From positions 1 through 5,772 of the forward strand of contig JALXCE010000190.1 of the NCBI GenBank assembly GCA_026991055.1: a stretch of 5,772 nt of DNA, written 5' to 3'. The notes below the pieces were generated by a model, which worked only from the letters and a program-made list of their open reading frames with translations, did no database searches and was not told the DNA's origin. This document shows, in pieces, positions 1 to 5,047 of the stretch. This DNA is from Caldifarciminota bacterium. GTDB lineage: Bacteria > Hydrothermota > Hydrothermia > B15-G9 > WFZT01. The translations under genes and the position numbers were made by a program. Position 1 is the stretch's first letter; each line of letters begins with the position of its first letter.

Positions 1-504
1 TTCCACGGATATACCGTCAGGTGGATTTATGGGAATAGAGTCCTGGGGATTGGCGGGCGTTCCGTACGTATCCAGAGTATCCCAGGATGGCGATATGAGA
101 TACAATGGGTCATTATTTGAAAGGCCATTTCCGATATCGTTATCATTGGTGGTCAGTATGATGGTTCCAGCAGGAATGCTGTAAGGTTGTGAAACATCAC
201 TTGAATCCAGGTATTCTCTATCAAGAATTAGGGCATAGCCATGAGGTGGGATTTCATAGGAATCAAGAATAACACCGGGGTATAAACTCAGGATAGAAGA
301 ATCCGGGAAAAGGGTTAAGGTGTCCATTTCGTCTCCATCGGAGATAAAGAAGTTTAAGAGTGATACGGCAACTGAGTCCGGATTATATATCTCCACAAAT
401 TCGTTTTTGTCACCGGAGGTTGATTCTGGTCCACGAGGATTGGCCATAACCTCGTTGATAACGGGATGTGACAATAGCAAAAGTAAAACCAGAACCTGCT
501 GCAT
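1..504 (-). CDS. Exported lamin-tail-domain (LTD) protein, N-terminal 168 residues, cut by window edge
   Basis: The frame is open from the ATG at 504 down to base 1 (168 codons) with no stop, so the C-terminus lies outside the window. Residues 1-14 (MQQVLVLLLLLSHP) are a very short hydrophobic export signal. The lamin-tail fold follows directly: INEVMANP at 16-23, then EFVEIYNP, a pattern typical of the LTD family (PF00932), then a beta-rich stretch ending near the cut with GNGLSNNDPLYL and a Trp-Asp segment. LTD domains in bacteria occur in secreted or surface proteins, often with nucleases or C-terminal sorting domains; the partner domain is not visible here. The start is firm: an in-frame TGA lies directly before the ATG and a near-consensus promoter ends 6 bases upstream. 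There is no Shine-Dalgarno site, consistent with a leaderless mRNA. The specific function is unknown. Domain call good; role in the envelope or outside the cell is inferred. Confidence 0.85.
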   Translation of the reverse strand, partial: MQQVLVLLLLLSHPVINEVMANPRGPESTSGDKNEFVEIYNPDSVAVSLLNFFISDGDEMDTLTLFPDSSILSLYPGVILDSYEIPPHGYALILDREYLDSSDVSQPYSIPAGTIILTTNDNDIGNGLSNNDPLYLISPSWDTLDTYGTPANPQDSIPINPPDGISVE

Positions 505-510
505 TCAAAA

Positions 511-539
511 ATTGTAAAAAATTGCGACGACAGTGTCAA
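511..539 (-). promoter_or_regulatory. Sigma-70-type promoter of the LTD gene, leaderless layout
   Basis: On the minus strand the -35 box is TTGACA (539-534), followed by a 17-base spacer (533-517) and the -10 box TACAAT (516-511). Only six bases separate the -10 box from the ATG at 504, so transcription should begin at or within a base or so of the start codon. The end of the spacer and the discriminator are T-rich. This is a sequence match of 6/6 and 5/6 at ideal spacing; start-site mapping has not been done. Confidence 0.8.
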
Positions 540-580
540 CAATCAGAGAAGCTGTTCGAAAATTTCCGAGCGTAAAATAC

Positions 581-613
581 TCCTCTCCCGTATGAATACT
601 TGCGGGGAGAGGA
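581..613. repeat. Inverted repeat with G/A-rich arms
   Basis: TCCTCTCCC (581-589) pairs perfectly with GGGAGAGGA (605-613) across a 15-base loop. A second GGAGAGG follows at 619-625, giving a direct repeat of the right arm. The GGGAGAGG...GAGAGGGG composition resembles the simple G/A-rich intergenic hairpin repeats scattered through many bacterial genomes. It lies between divergent genes, so a terminator role for a flanking gene is unlikely. Copy number elsewhere in the genome is unknown. Confidence 0.6.
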
Positions 614-635
614 TAAAAGGAGAGGGGCTACATAT

Positions 636-655
636 TTCATTTTGCATAAAATGAA
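636..655. repeat. AT-rich inverted repeat
   Basis: TTCATTTT (636-643) and AAAATGAA (648-655) form a perfect 8-bp inverted repeat with a 4-base centre. It could be a protein-binding palindrome or chance in AT-rich DNA. It is not next to a promoter that I can identify, so no function is assigned. Confidence 0.4.
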
Positions 656-738
656 CGATCAGACTTACTTGCTTACCCAGAGACAGAATGTCTTTATCTC
701 AAATTTTAATTTTCAAGCGGAATGCCCCCCTCCCAGAA

Positions 739-771
739 CCCGCTCCCGCTTGCTTCGCAAGCGGGAGCGGG
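739..771. repeat. Perfect GC-rich hairpin, 15-bp stem, 3-nt loop
   Basis: CCCGCTCCCGCTTGC (739-753) is the exact reverse complement of GCAAGCGGGAGCGGG (757-771), with loop TTC at 754-756. It is far more GC-rich than the sequence around it. On neither strand is it followed by a run of T (plus: GAAAAC-type; minus: TTCTGG-type), and both flanking genes point away from it, so it does not fit an intrinsic terminator. A REP-like interspersed palindrome or a DNA-structure element fits better; this is inferred from form and position only. Confidence 0.75.
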
Positions 772-908
772 AAAACTTTGAGTCAGATGTTTTGCAAATG
801 TGGATATAGAGAATGGATTTTAGACCAGGCACACGACCATGTAATCTCTAAACCCTTTAATTCAAACTGTTATCTTAAAATCATCTATCATACTCCATAT
901 AACCTCTG

Positions 909-984
909 TTAATGGAGCATTCTGAGTACGATGTTTCGAAAAATGACCGGCTGGTAAGTTGACTTTTAGAGAATGCTCATTTAA
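909..984. promoter_or_regulatory. Candidate TetR operator region: paired inverted 15-mers, each with an AATG/CATT core
   Basis: The 15-mer at 909-923 (TTAATGGAGCATTCT) and the one at 970-984 (AGAATGCTCATTTAA) are inverted copies matching at 13 of 15 positions, including 9 in a row. Each also contains a small palindrome: AATG-GAG-CATT (911-921) and AATG-CT-CATT (972-981). The right site falls between the -35 and -10 boxes of the promoter of the downstream TetR gene, where a bound repressor would block RNA polymerase. TetR regulators usually bind short palindromes in their own promoters, and AATG/CATT arms are known in the B. subtilis FadR site. Autoregulation is inferred. Confidence 0.5.
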
Positions 985-988
985 TACT
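959..988 (+). promoter_or_regulatory. Promoter of the TetR-btuF operon, leaderless layout
   Basis: The -35 box is TTGACT (959-964), the spacer is 18 bases (965-982), and the -10 box is AATACT (983-988). Seven bases then lead to the ATG at 996, so the predicted mRNA starts at or very near the start codon. The only purine-rich stretch (AAAAGG, 989-994) is too close to the ATG to act as a Shine-Dalgarno site. The -10 box is a weaker match (4/6) than the -35 box (5/6). Confidence 0.6.
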
Positions 989-995
989 AAAAGGC

Positions 996-1571
996 ATGAA
1001 AGGAAAGACGAGGAAGGAAATTGATAGAGCTCTGAAAAAAGAAGAAATCTTGCGTGCCGCTCTCAAGCTTTTCCTTGATAAAGGCATTAGAGAGACAAAA
1101 TTAGAGGAAATTGCAGAGAGCGTTTATCTCACAAAGCCCACAATTTATTACTATTTCAAAAGCAAGGAAGATATAGTGGATGCTCTTATTGAAAAGGGAT
1201 GGAACCAGCTTCTCGACGTTGCAAAGAGAAATTTTGACCTCGACAATCCCAGAGATTCTCTTTTCAGAATAATTGAAGAGCAGATGGAGCTCTACAAAAA
1301 CAAGTATGAGCTCCTGAAATTCCTTTTTATCTCATCGAATCAGGTGAGTGAGTATGAAAATGGCTCAATAAAGCCCTGGGCTGTGGCAAAGAATGAGCTT
1401 ATGGACATGTACGAGGAACTCCTTATAAAACTTGTGGGTGAGGATAAAGTTTCAGTTGTGCAAAAGGCCATAGGTGGTTTGATCCATGGAATTTTAAACC
1501 TCGGGAGACCCCCTGAGGATAAAGATTTCGAAAAGGCGATGGAGTTCCTTAAAAAGATTATTGAGGAATGA
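996..1571 (+). CDS. TetR/AcrR-family transcriptional regulator
   Basis: The protein has 191 residues, the usual size for a one-component, ligand-responsive DNA-binding repressor of this family. The N-terminal helix-turn-helix domain is clear: helix 1 EEILRAALKLFLDKG (16-30), then the HTH around 36-55 with IAESVYLTKPTIYYYFKSK, which contains the family hallmark TIYYYF, followed by KEDIV. Residues 65-191 form the helical ligand/dimer domain, which names no ligand. The ATG at 996 is the only possible start: an in-frame TGA is at 960-962 with no start codon between. The stop overlaps the next start (ATGA, 1568-1571), so it is co-translated with the BtuF-like protein. It probably represses its own operon through palindromes in the promoter. 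The family is certain; effector and regulon are unknown. A link to cobalamin or metal-chelate uptake is only suggested by the neighbour. Confidence 0.92.
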   Translation: MKGKTRKEIDRALKKEEILRAALKLFLDKGIRETKLEEIAESVYLTKPTIYYYFKSKEDIVDALIEKGWNQLLDVAKRNFDLDNPRDSLFRIIEEQMELYKNKYELLKFLFISSNQVSEYENGSIKPWAVAKNELMDMYEELLIKLVGEDKVSVVQKAIGGLIHGILNLGRPPEDKDFEKAMEFLKKIIEE

Positions 1572-2359
1572 ATTTCCTTCTCTTCTTAGTAGTTGGGTTA
1601 AAGGTCATTTCCCTTGTTCCCAGCGTTACAGAAACAATTTACCTGCTCCATGCAGATTCGGTACTTGTAGCAAATACCATCTATGGTGACTATCCCCCAG
1701 CTGCCAGAAAAAAGCCCAAAGTGGGTGACATGCTCAATCCAAAGATTGATAAGATCATTAAATTGAAGCCAGATTACATCTTTGTGACCCTTCCCATGCA
1801 GAAATTTGTCGCCCAGAAATTAGAAAAGCTGGGTTTCAAGGTCATAGCTGTTTCGCCAGAATCAATTGAGGGGATATTAAAGACCATAGAGATTGTTGGA
1901 AAGTACACTCATCACGAAGCGCGAGCGCGCTTCGTTGTGGACAGCTTGAGGGCAATCCTCGATAGCCTTAAAAAGACAGTGCCACGTAAAAAGTTGAGAA
2001 CCTATTTCGAACTTTCACCAAGACCACTTTACACTGCAGGAGGAAAGTCTTTTATCAACGAGGTTATCTCCATTGCCGGCGGAGTGAACATCTTCGGAAG
2101 ACTTAAAGTCCCATACCCCGTAGTCAAGCAGGAGGATGTGATAAGGGCCGATCCCGAGATTATCCTGCTGAGTTACCCACATGCAAGTCCCGCAGCTGTA
2201 AAGAAAAGGATAGGCTGGGATAAGATTACCGCGGTCAGAAAAAACTGTATTTTTAAGGTGAATCTAGCCCTTTTTGATAGGCCCGGCCCGAGGGTTTTTA
2301 AAGCTATCGTTGAATTGAGGAAACTAATCCAGGGGTGTATTTCTTCAAAACAGCCCTGA
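1568..2359 (+). CDS. btuF: BtuF-like periplasmic substrate-binding protein (cobalamin/Fe-chelate ABC type)
   Basis: The 263-residue protein belongs to the helical-backbone metal-receptor family (PF01497), the extracytoplasmic binding component of ABC importers for vitamin B12, haem and siderophores. It starts with a short hydrophobic signal (MNFLLFLVVGLK), then VISLVPSVTETIY (13-25), the usual first strand and helix. Features shared with E. coli BtuF as I recall it are YGDYPP (39-44), IIKLKPDYIF (63-72), the AGGVNIF segment (170-176) followed by VPYPVV, and FDRPGPR (236-242), which aligns with the DWFERASPR region around the B12 pocket. No lipobox Cys is present. The start is fixed by an in-frame TGA two codons upstream and by the ATGA overlap with the TetR gene. 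No permease or ATPase gene lies next to it, so it must work with a distant transporter or act as a stand-alone binder. The family call is strong; cobalamin as ligand is likely but unproven. Confidence 0.85.
   Translation: MNFLLFLVVGLKVISLVPSVTETIYLLHADSVLVANTIYGDYPPAARKKPKVGDMLNPKIDKIIKLKPDYIFVTLPMQKFVAQKLEKLGFKVIAVSPESIEGILKTIEIVGKYTHHEARARFVVDSLRAILDSLKKTVPRKKLRTYFELSPRPLYTAGGKSFINEVISIAGGVNIFGRLKVPYPVVKQEDVIRADPEIILLSYPHASPAAVKKRIGWDKITAVRKNCIFKVNLALFDRPGPRVFKAIVELRKLIQGCISSKQP
1914..1935. repeat. GC-rich palindrome inside the btuF-like gene
   Basis: ACGAAGCGCG (1914-1923) pairs exactly with CGCGCTTCGT (1926-1935) around a 2-base centre. It encodes part of the HHEARARF stretch (residues 115-122). 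The protein does not look interrupted there, since family members have a comparable helix of similar length. It may be codon chance or a short structured element in the mRNA. Confidence 0.45.
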
Positions 2360-2996
2360 TGCTACCAAATTTAAGCCTCGAATGCAGTTTTAATGGCTCG
2401 TGATACGGTGAATCCTCACTGATCCACAATCTGAAATCTCCACCTTCTTTGAAAACCCCTCCCTTCTCAAATCTTATGGTTACTTCAAGGGCTTTTTTAC
2501 CATTCACACTATCCTCCTTTTCGGGGATAATCTTTGCCCTGGTTGTTATTTTGTCCACATGGTAGAGGAGTGAAAGAGTGTCTTTTGAAAGGGGGAGTAG
2601 CCTTGTGATATAGATAAGTGAAAGTGGGTCGTGGAACGGTGGAGTTTTTATCACGGTATCAGAGTATATCGCCATGCTGTCCGACATACTGTAAATCATA
2701 GATGATCTGGCGTGGTATCCTCCTTCGTTCAGCACCTTTTCGTACTTAACCGTGTGTAGCTCTGAGGTATCAATGTATGAATCAATCCTATCCTGAACCC
2801 TGAAAAAGTAAGAGAAAGTGCCAGTTGACCTGAGCGCGAGCGATAAGTGATAGCATGGAATCCCCTCAACCTTCTTGATGTTGGGCGAGACCGTAAGCTC
2901 TAAAATCCCTGCCTTGATGGGGCCAAAATAAACGTTCATGGAGATTTTTTCCCCACGAGGGAGGGAAAGCGCCAGTACGAGGAGCAGAGTGGTCAT
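2304..2996 (-). CDS. DUF3108 exported protein
   Basis: The 230-residue protein matches the pattern of the DUF3108 family (PF11306), envelope proteins of unknown function. After a short hydrophobic leader (MTTLLLVLALSLP) comes MNVYFGPIKAGILEL (20-34), the characteristic opening strand pair; the middle is beta-rich with few helices, and the end has FRLWISEDSPYHEPLKLHSR followed by LKFGSIRAVL (208-217), matching the family's typical C-terminal segment. The start is fixed: an in-frame TGA sits directly before the ATG, which overlaps the tyrS stop (ATGA, 2993-2996), so translation is probably coupled; no Shine-Dalgarno site is visible. It is the last gene of the four-gene minus-strand operon. Its final codons overlap the end of the convergent btuF-like gene by 56 bp. 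A periplasmic or envelope location is inferred; no substrate can be named. Confidence 0.82.
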   Translation of the reverse strand: MTTLLLVLALSLPRGEKISMNVYFGPIKAGILELTVSPNIKKVEGIPCYHLSLALRSTGTFSYFFRVQDRIDSYIDTSELHTVKYEKVLNEGGYHARSSMIYSMSDSMAIYSDTVIKTPPFHDPLSLIYITRLLPLSKDTLSLLYHVDKITTRAKIIPEKEDSVNGKKALEVTIRFEKGGVFKEGGDFRLWISEDSPYHEPLKLHSRLKFGSIRAVLKKYTPGLVSSIQR

Positions 2997-4201
2997 TCAG
3001 GGGTGATTTTCAAAAACCTTCTTTTCCCAACTTTTACTACGATTGGTTCGCTGAGTTTCTTAATTTCAAGTGTTTCATTCGTAACAGGCTCACTATTTAT
3101 CTTCACGCCCCCCTGTCGAATCAGCCTTCTTGCCTCGCTCTTTGATGGGACAACCCCTGCCTTGTAGAGAATGTCTATCAGTAATTCGCCCTCACTGTCT
3201 AACTTATAAACCGGGATGTTGTCAGGGATTTCCTTCTGCCTGAAAACGCGATTGAAGTGTTCCTCGGCCCTTTTGGCCTTTTCATAACCGTGGAACAGCT
3301 GAACTATTTCAAAGGCAAGCCGTGCCTTGGCATCCCTTGGATTCTCTTTTACAAGTTTTTCCACTTTTTTAAGCTCGTCATCATCGTAGTAGAGAACAAG
3401 CTTAAAGTACTTGAGAATCAGATCATCTGGTATGGACATTACCTTGCCGTACATATCTTCAGGAGAATCTTTCAGGGCTATATAGTTATCGTAGGATTTG
3501 GACATTTTGAGCTTTCCATCCGTGCCCTCAATAAGAGGCACTGTGAGGATCACCTGGGGCTCCTGACCGTAGTATTTTTGAATATCCCTTGCGATGACAA
3601 AATTGAACTTCTGGTCTGTGCCTCCTACCTCGATATCCGAGGAAATGGCATAGGAGTCATAACCCTGGAAGAGTGGGTAGAGTAGTTCATGAATGAAGAT
3701 GGGTATTTCCTTCTCAAACCTCATTTTGAAATCATCGCGCTCAAGCATTCTTGCCACCGTATAAGTTGCGGCAAGCTCAATGACATCCTTGGATGTGAGG
3801 GCTCCAAGCCACTTCGAATTGTAAGTGACCTCTGTCTTTTCGGGGTCAAGTACCATGTAGACCTGCTCAAAATATGTCCGGGCGTGCTCTTTAACCTCTT
3901 CCTCGGAGAGTCTCGGCCTCGTCTTGGATTTTCCCGAAGGGTCACCAATCATTGCAGTAAAGTCACCCACGATAAAAACAATCTGATGCCCAAGGTCCTG
4001 GAGGTCTTTAAGTTTTTTAAGGCAAACATAATGGCCGAGATGGAGGTCGGGTCTTGATGGGTCAGCACCGTACTTTATGCGCAGAGGAATCCCCTTTTCC
4101 CTGGACCTTTTGAGCTTTGCGACAAGCTCTTCCATGGGAAGTAAGTCGACAGTATTCTTCTGTATAATCTTGATTTCTTCTTCTATGGACAGGTTTTTCA
4201 T
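2993..4201 (-). CDS. tyrS: Tyrosyl-tRNA synthetase
   Basis: The cytoplasmic enzyme joins tyrosine to tRNA-Tyr using ATP. It has 402 residues, a normal length. The class I catalytic domain carries YGADPSRPDLHLGH with the HIGH-type motif at 54-57, GDFTAMIGDPSGKS (79-92), YPLFQGYDSYAISSD and EVGGTDQKFN (191-200) for tyrosine binding, and KMSKS at 232-236. An anticodon-binding helical region follows, then a C-terminal S4 RNA-binding domain (about 339-400) with SKSEARRLIRQGGVKIN. The layout resembles the type 2 (TyrZ-like) bacterial enzymes. A TTG two codons earlier (4207) is possible, but the ATG at 4201 is preferred because it makes the ATGA overlap with the upstream stop that is also seen at other junctions. 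There is no T-box leader: the operon promoter lies only a few bases before its first gene. Every catalytic motif is intact. Confidence 0.97.
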   Translation of the reverse strand: MKNLSIEEEIKIIQKNTVDLLPMEELVAKLKRSREKGIPLRIKYGADPSRPDLHLGHYVCLKKLKDLQDLGHQIVFIVGDFTAMIGDPSGKSKTRPRLSEEEVKEHARTYFEQVYMVLDPEKTEVTYNSKWLGALTSKDVIELAATYTVARMLERDDFKMRFEKEIPIFIHELLYPLFQGYDSYAISSDIEVGGTDQKFNFVIARDIQKYYGQEPQVILTVPLIEGTDGKLKMSKSYDNYIALKDSPEDMYGKVMSIPDDLILKYFKLVLYYDDDELKKVEKLVKENPRDAKARLAFEIVQLFHGYEKAKRAEEHFNRVFRQKEIPDNIPVYKLDSEGELLIDILYKAGVVPSKSEARRLIRQGGVKINSEPVTNETLEIKKLSEPIVVKVGKRRFLKITPE

Positions 4202-4542
4202 GCCCAATAAATGAATATTCCGCAGTTCGGACAGGTCTCTATCTTTTCATTATTGTGTGGTTGAGAAACCACAGATATGGGGAGTTTTACAAAGCAGTTC
4301 ATGCAAACTCCCCCGATGATCGGGGAAACCCCTCTTCCGTATCTTTTCTTTAAAATGTCGTACTTTCTTAAGATGTTTTCGGGAATCTTACTTCTGATCT
4401 CATCCCTGGCCTTTTCCAGAGCCTCTAATTTCTGCTGAACATCAATCTCAAAGCCAAGGTCCCGGTAATTTGGGTTTTTAATCTCCTCAATCATAAGATC
4501 AAGGTCGTTTAGCGTAATCAGTGCCTCGAGGATTTTATTCAC
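4198..4542 (-). CDS. Short C4 zinc-ribbon protein (zf-RING_7 / DUF164-type C-terminus)
   Basis: The 114-residue protein has a predicted helical, probably coiled-coil N-terminal part (about 1-65, rich in Leu, Glu and Lys) and a C-terminal zinc ribbon: GGVCMNC (77-83), then ETCPNCGIFIYW (102-113), so Cys80, Cys83, Cys104 and Cys107 should bind one zinc. The spacing and the closing CPNCG-x-x-x-YW match the PF02591 family, whose members usually run to about 240 residues with a long coiled coil; this one has roughly half. The start is the GTG at 4542, set by a perfect AGGAGG six bases upstream; a longer TTG start at 4557 would bury that site inside the gene. It overlaps the ptsN-like gene by 8 bases and tyrS by 4 bases. 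Nucleic-acid or protein binding is inferred from the fold; the function is not known. Confidence 0.85.
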   Translation of the reverse strand: MNKILEALITLNDLDLMIEEIKNPNYRDLGFEIDVQQKLEALEKARDEIRSKIPENILRKYDILKKRYGRGVSPIIGGVCMNCFVKLPISVVSQPHNNEKIETCPNCGIFIYWA

Positions 4543-4996
4543 TTTCTTCCTCCTCAAGCTTCAAGAGGTATTCCACAAACTCTTTAGGGCTCTTGATATC
4601 CATATAATCGTTCCTTCTTGCGAGTTTTCTTGCGATCTGTGCTATCTTTCCAAGTGTTAAAAGATAAGTGGTTCCAGGGTCCTGAGGTGGTGCACACAGA
4701 AGGAAGAATAGATGAACAGGTTTCCCATCGAGGGAATCAAAGTCAACGCCCTCCTTTGAAAGCCCCACCACGAGATAAACATCGTCGAGAACCACACTCC
4801 TGACATGTGGAATTGCGATGCCCTTTCCGATTCCGGTGGAACCGATGGATTCTCTTTTCTTGAGGGCATCCAGGACGATTTTTTCTCTCTCTTCAGGGAG
4901 TTTCAAAACACCCAGGAGTTCTTTTAGAACTTCGTCTTTTGTTTTGGATTTAAGATCAAGTATAACTCGATCCTCGGAAATCAAATTTTCCAGCAT
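4535..4996 (-). CDS. ptsN: PTS EIIA domain protein, nitrogen-PTS / fructose type (PtsN-like)
   Basis: The 153-residue protein is a stand-alone EIIA domain (PF00359) of the fructose/nitrogen-regulatory class. Key features are the N-terminal strand and helix (VILDLKSKTKDEVLKELL), RESIGSTGIGKGIAIPHVRS with the phospho-accepting His64 (GIAIPH, 59-64), GVDFDSLDGKPVHLFFLL as the core strands, and an acidic C-terminal tail. Such proteins take a phosphoryl group from HPr or NPr and act by binding regulators, transporters or kinases; no EIIB or EIIC domain is fused or adjacent, which favours a regulatory role. The ATG at 4996 has GGAGG seven bases upstream and a near-consensus promoter behind that, so this is the first gene of the operon. 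The acidic tail (EEEESE) is coded by the DNA that also carries the next gene's ribosome site. Its targets cannot be deduced from the window. Confidence 0.9.
   Translation of the reverse strand: MLENLISEDRVILDLKSKTKDEVLKELLGVLKLPEEREKIVLDALKKRESIGSTGIGKGIAIPHVRSVVLDDVYLVVGLSKEGVDFDSLDGKPVHLFFLLCAPPQDPGTTYLLTLGKIAQIARKLARRNDYMDIKSPKEFVEYLLKLEEEESE
4549..4554 (-). promoter_or_regulatory. Shine-Dalgarno site that sets the zinc-ribbon start
   Basis: A perfect AGGAGG reads on the minus strand from 4554 to 4549, six bases before the GTG at 4542. It lies within the last codons of the ptsN-like gene. It decides between the GTG and the more upstream TTG at 4557. Confidence 0.85.
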
Positions 4997-5003
4997 AATA
5001 ATG

Positions 5004-5008
5004 CCTCC
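5004..5008 (-). promoter_or_regulatory. Shine-Dalgarno site of the ptsN-like gene
   Basis: GGAGG (5008-5004, minus strand) lies seven bases before the ATG at 4996. It shows that the organism uses Shine-Dalgarno initiation for this gene, unlike the two leaderless-looking genes at 504 and 996. Confidence 0.8.
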
Positions 5009-5018
5009 ATTTGTGTTG

Positions 5019-5047
5019 ATTTTACTTTTCTATTACATCCATGTCAA
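5019..5047 (-). promoter_or_regulatory. Sigma-70-type promoter of the ptsN-zinc ribbon-tyrS-DUF3108 operon
   Basis: On the minus strand, TTGACA (5047-5042) is followed by a 17-base spacer (5041-5025) and TAAAAT (5024-5019). This is a 6/6 and 5/6 match at ideal spacing. Predicted transcription starts near 5012, giving a leader of only about 15 bases, which has room for the ribosome site and nothing else (no T-box or riboswitch). Confidence 0.85.

Larger units (their letters stand above)
505..995. other. 491-bp gene-free spacer between divergent genes
   Basis: No credible gene was found here on either strand. The short open frames have no recognisable domain, no ribosome site, and run through the hairpins. 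The spacer holds the LTD promoter at its left end, three hairpins at 581-613, 636-655 and 739-771, about 135 bases (772-908) of AT-leaning sequence in which I see nothing, and the promoter/operator region of the TetR gene at 909-988. No tRNA-like cloverleaf was seen. Confidence 0.7.

Noticed and set aside
320..542. Short open frames of 65 and 62 codons at the left end
   Set aside because: They overlap the LTD gene, which has a promoter, a fixed start and a recognisable domain in another frame.
739..771. Intrinsic terminator
   Set aside because: No T-run on either strand and both flanking genes are transcribed away from it.
600..912. Two overlapping plus-strand open frames of 69 and 74 codons in the spacer
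   Set aside because: They run through the GC-rich hairpin, giving Arg/Pro-rich low-complexity peptide, and have no ribosome site or recognisable domain.
505..995. tRNA, riboswitch or CRISPR array in the spacer
   Set aside because: No cloverleaf, no conserved riboswitch core such as a B12 box, and no regularly spaced direct repeats were seen.
3257..4057. Plus-strand open frames opposite tyrS (142 and 122 codons)
   Set aside because: The minus strand encodes tyrS with all motifs intact; these are antisense shadows.
4199..4207. TTG start for tyrS at 4207
   Set aside because: The ATG at 4201 gives the ATGA overlap with the upstream stop, the junction type seen repeatedly in this window; the TTG adds only two residues and has no better ribosome site.
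4540..4557. TTG start for the zinc-ribbon gene at 4557
   Set aside because: It would place the perfect AGGAGG site inside the gene; the GTG at 4542 has that site at the correct distance.
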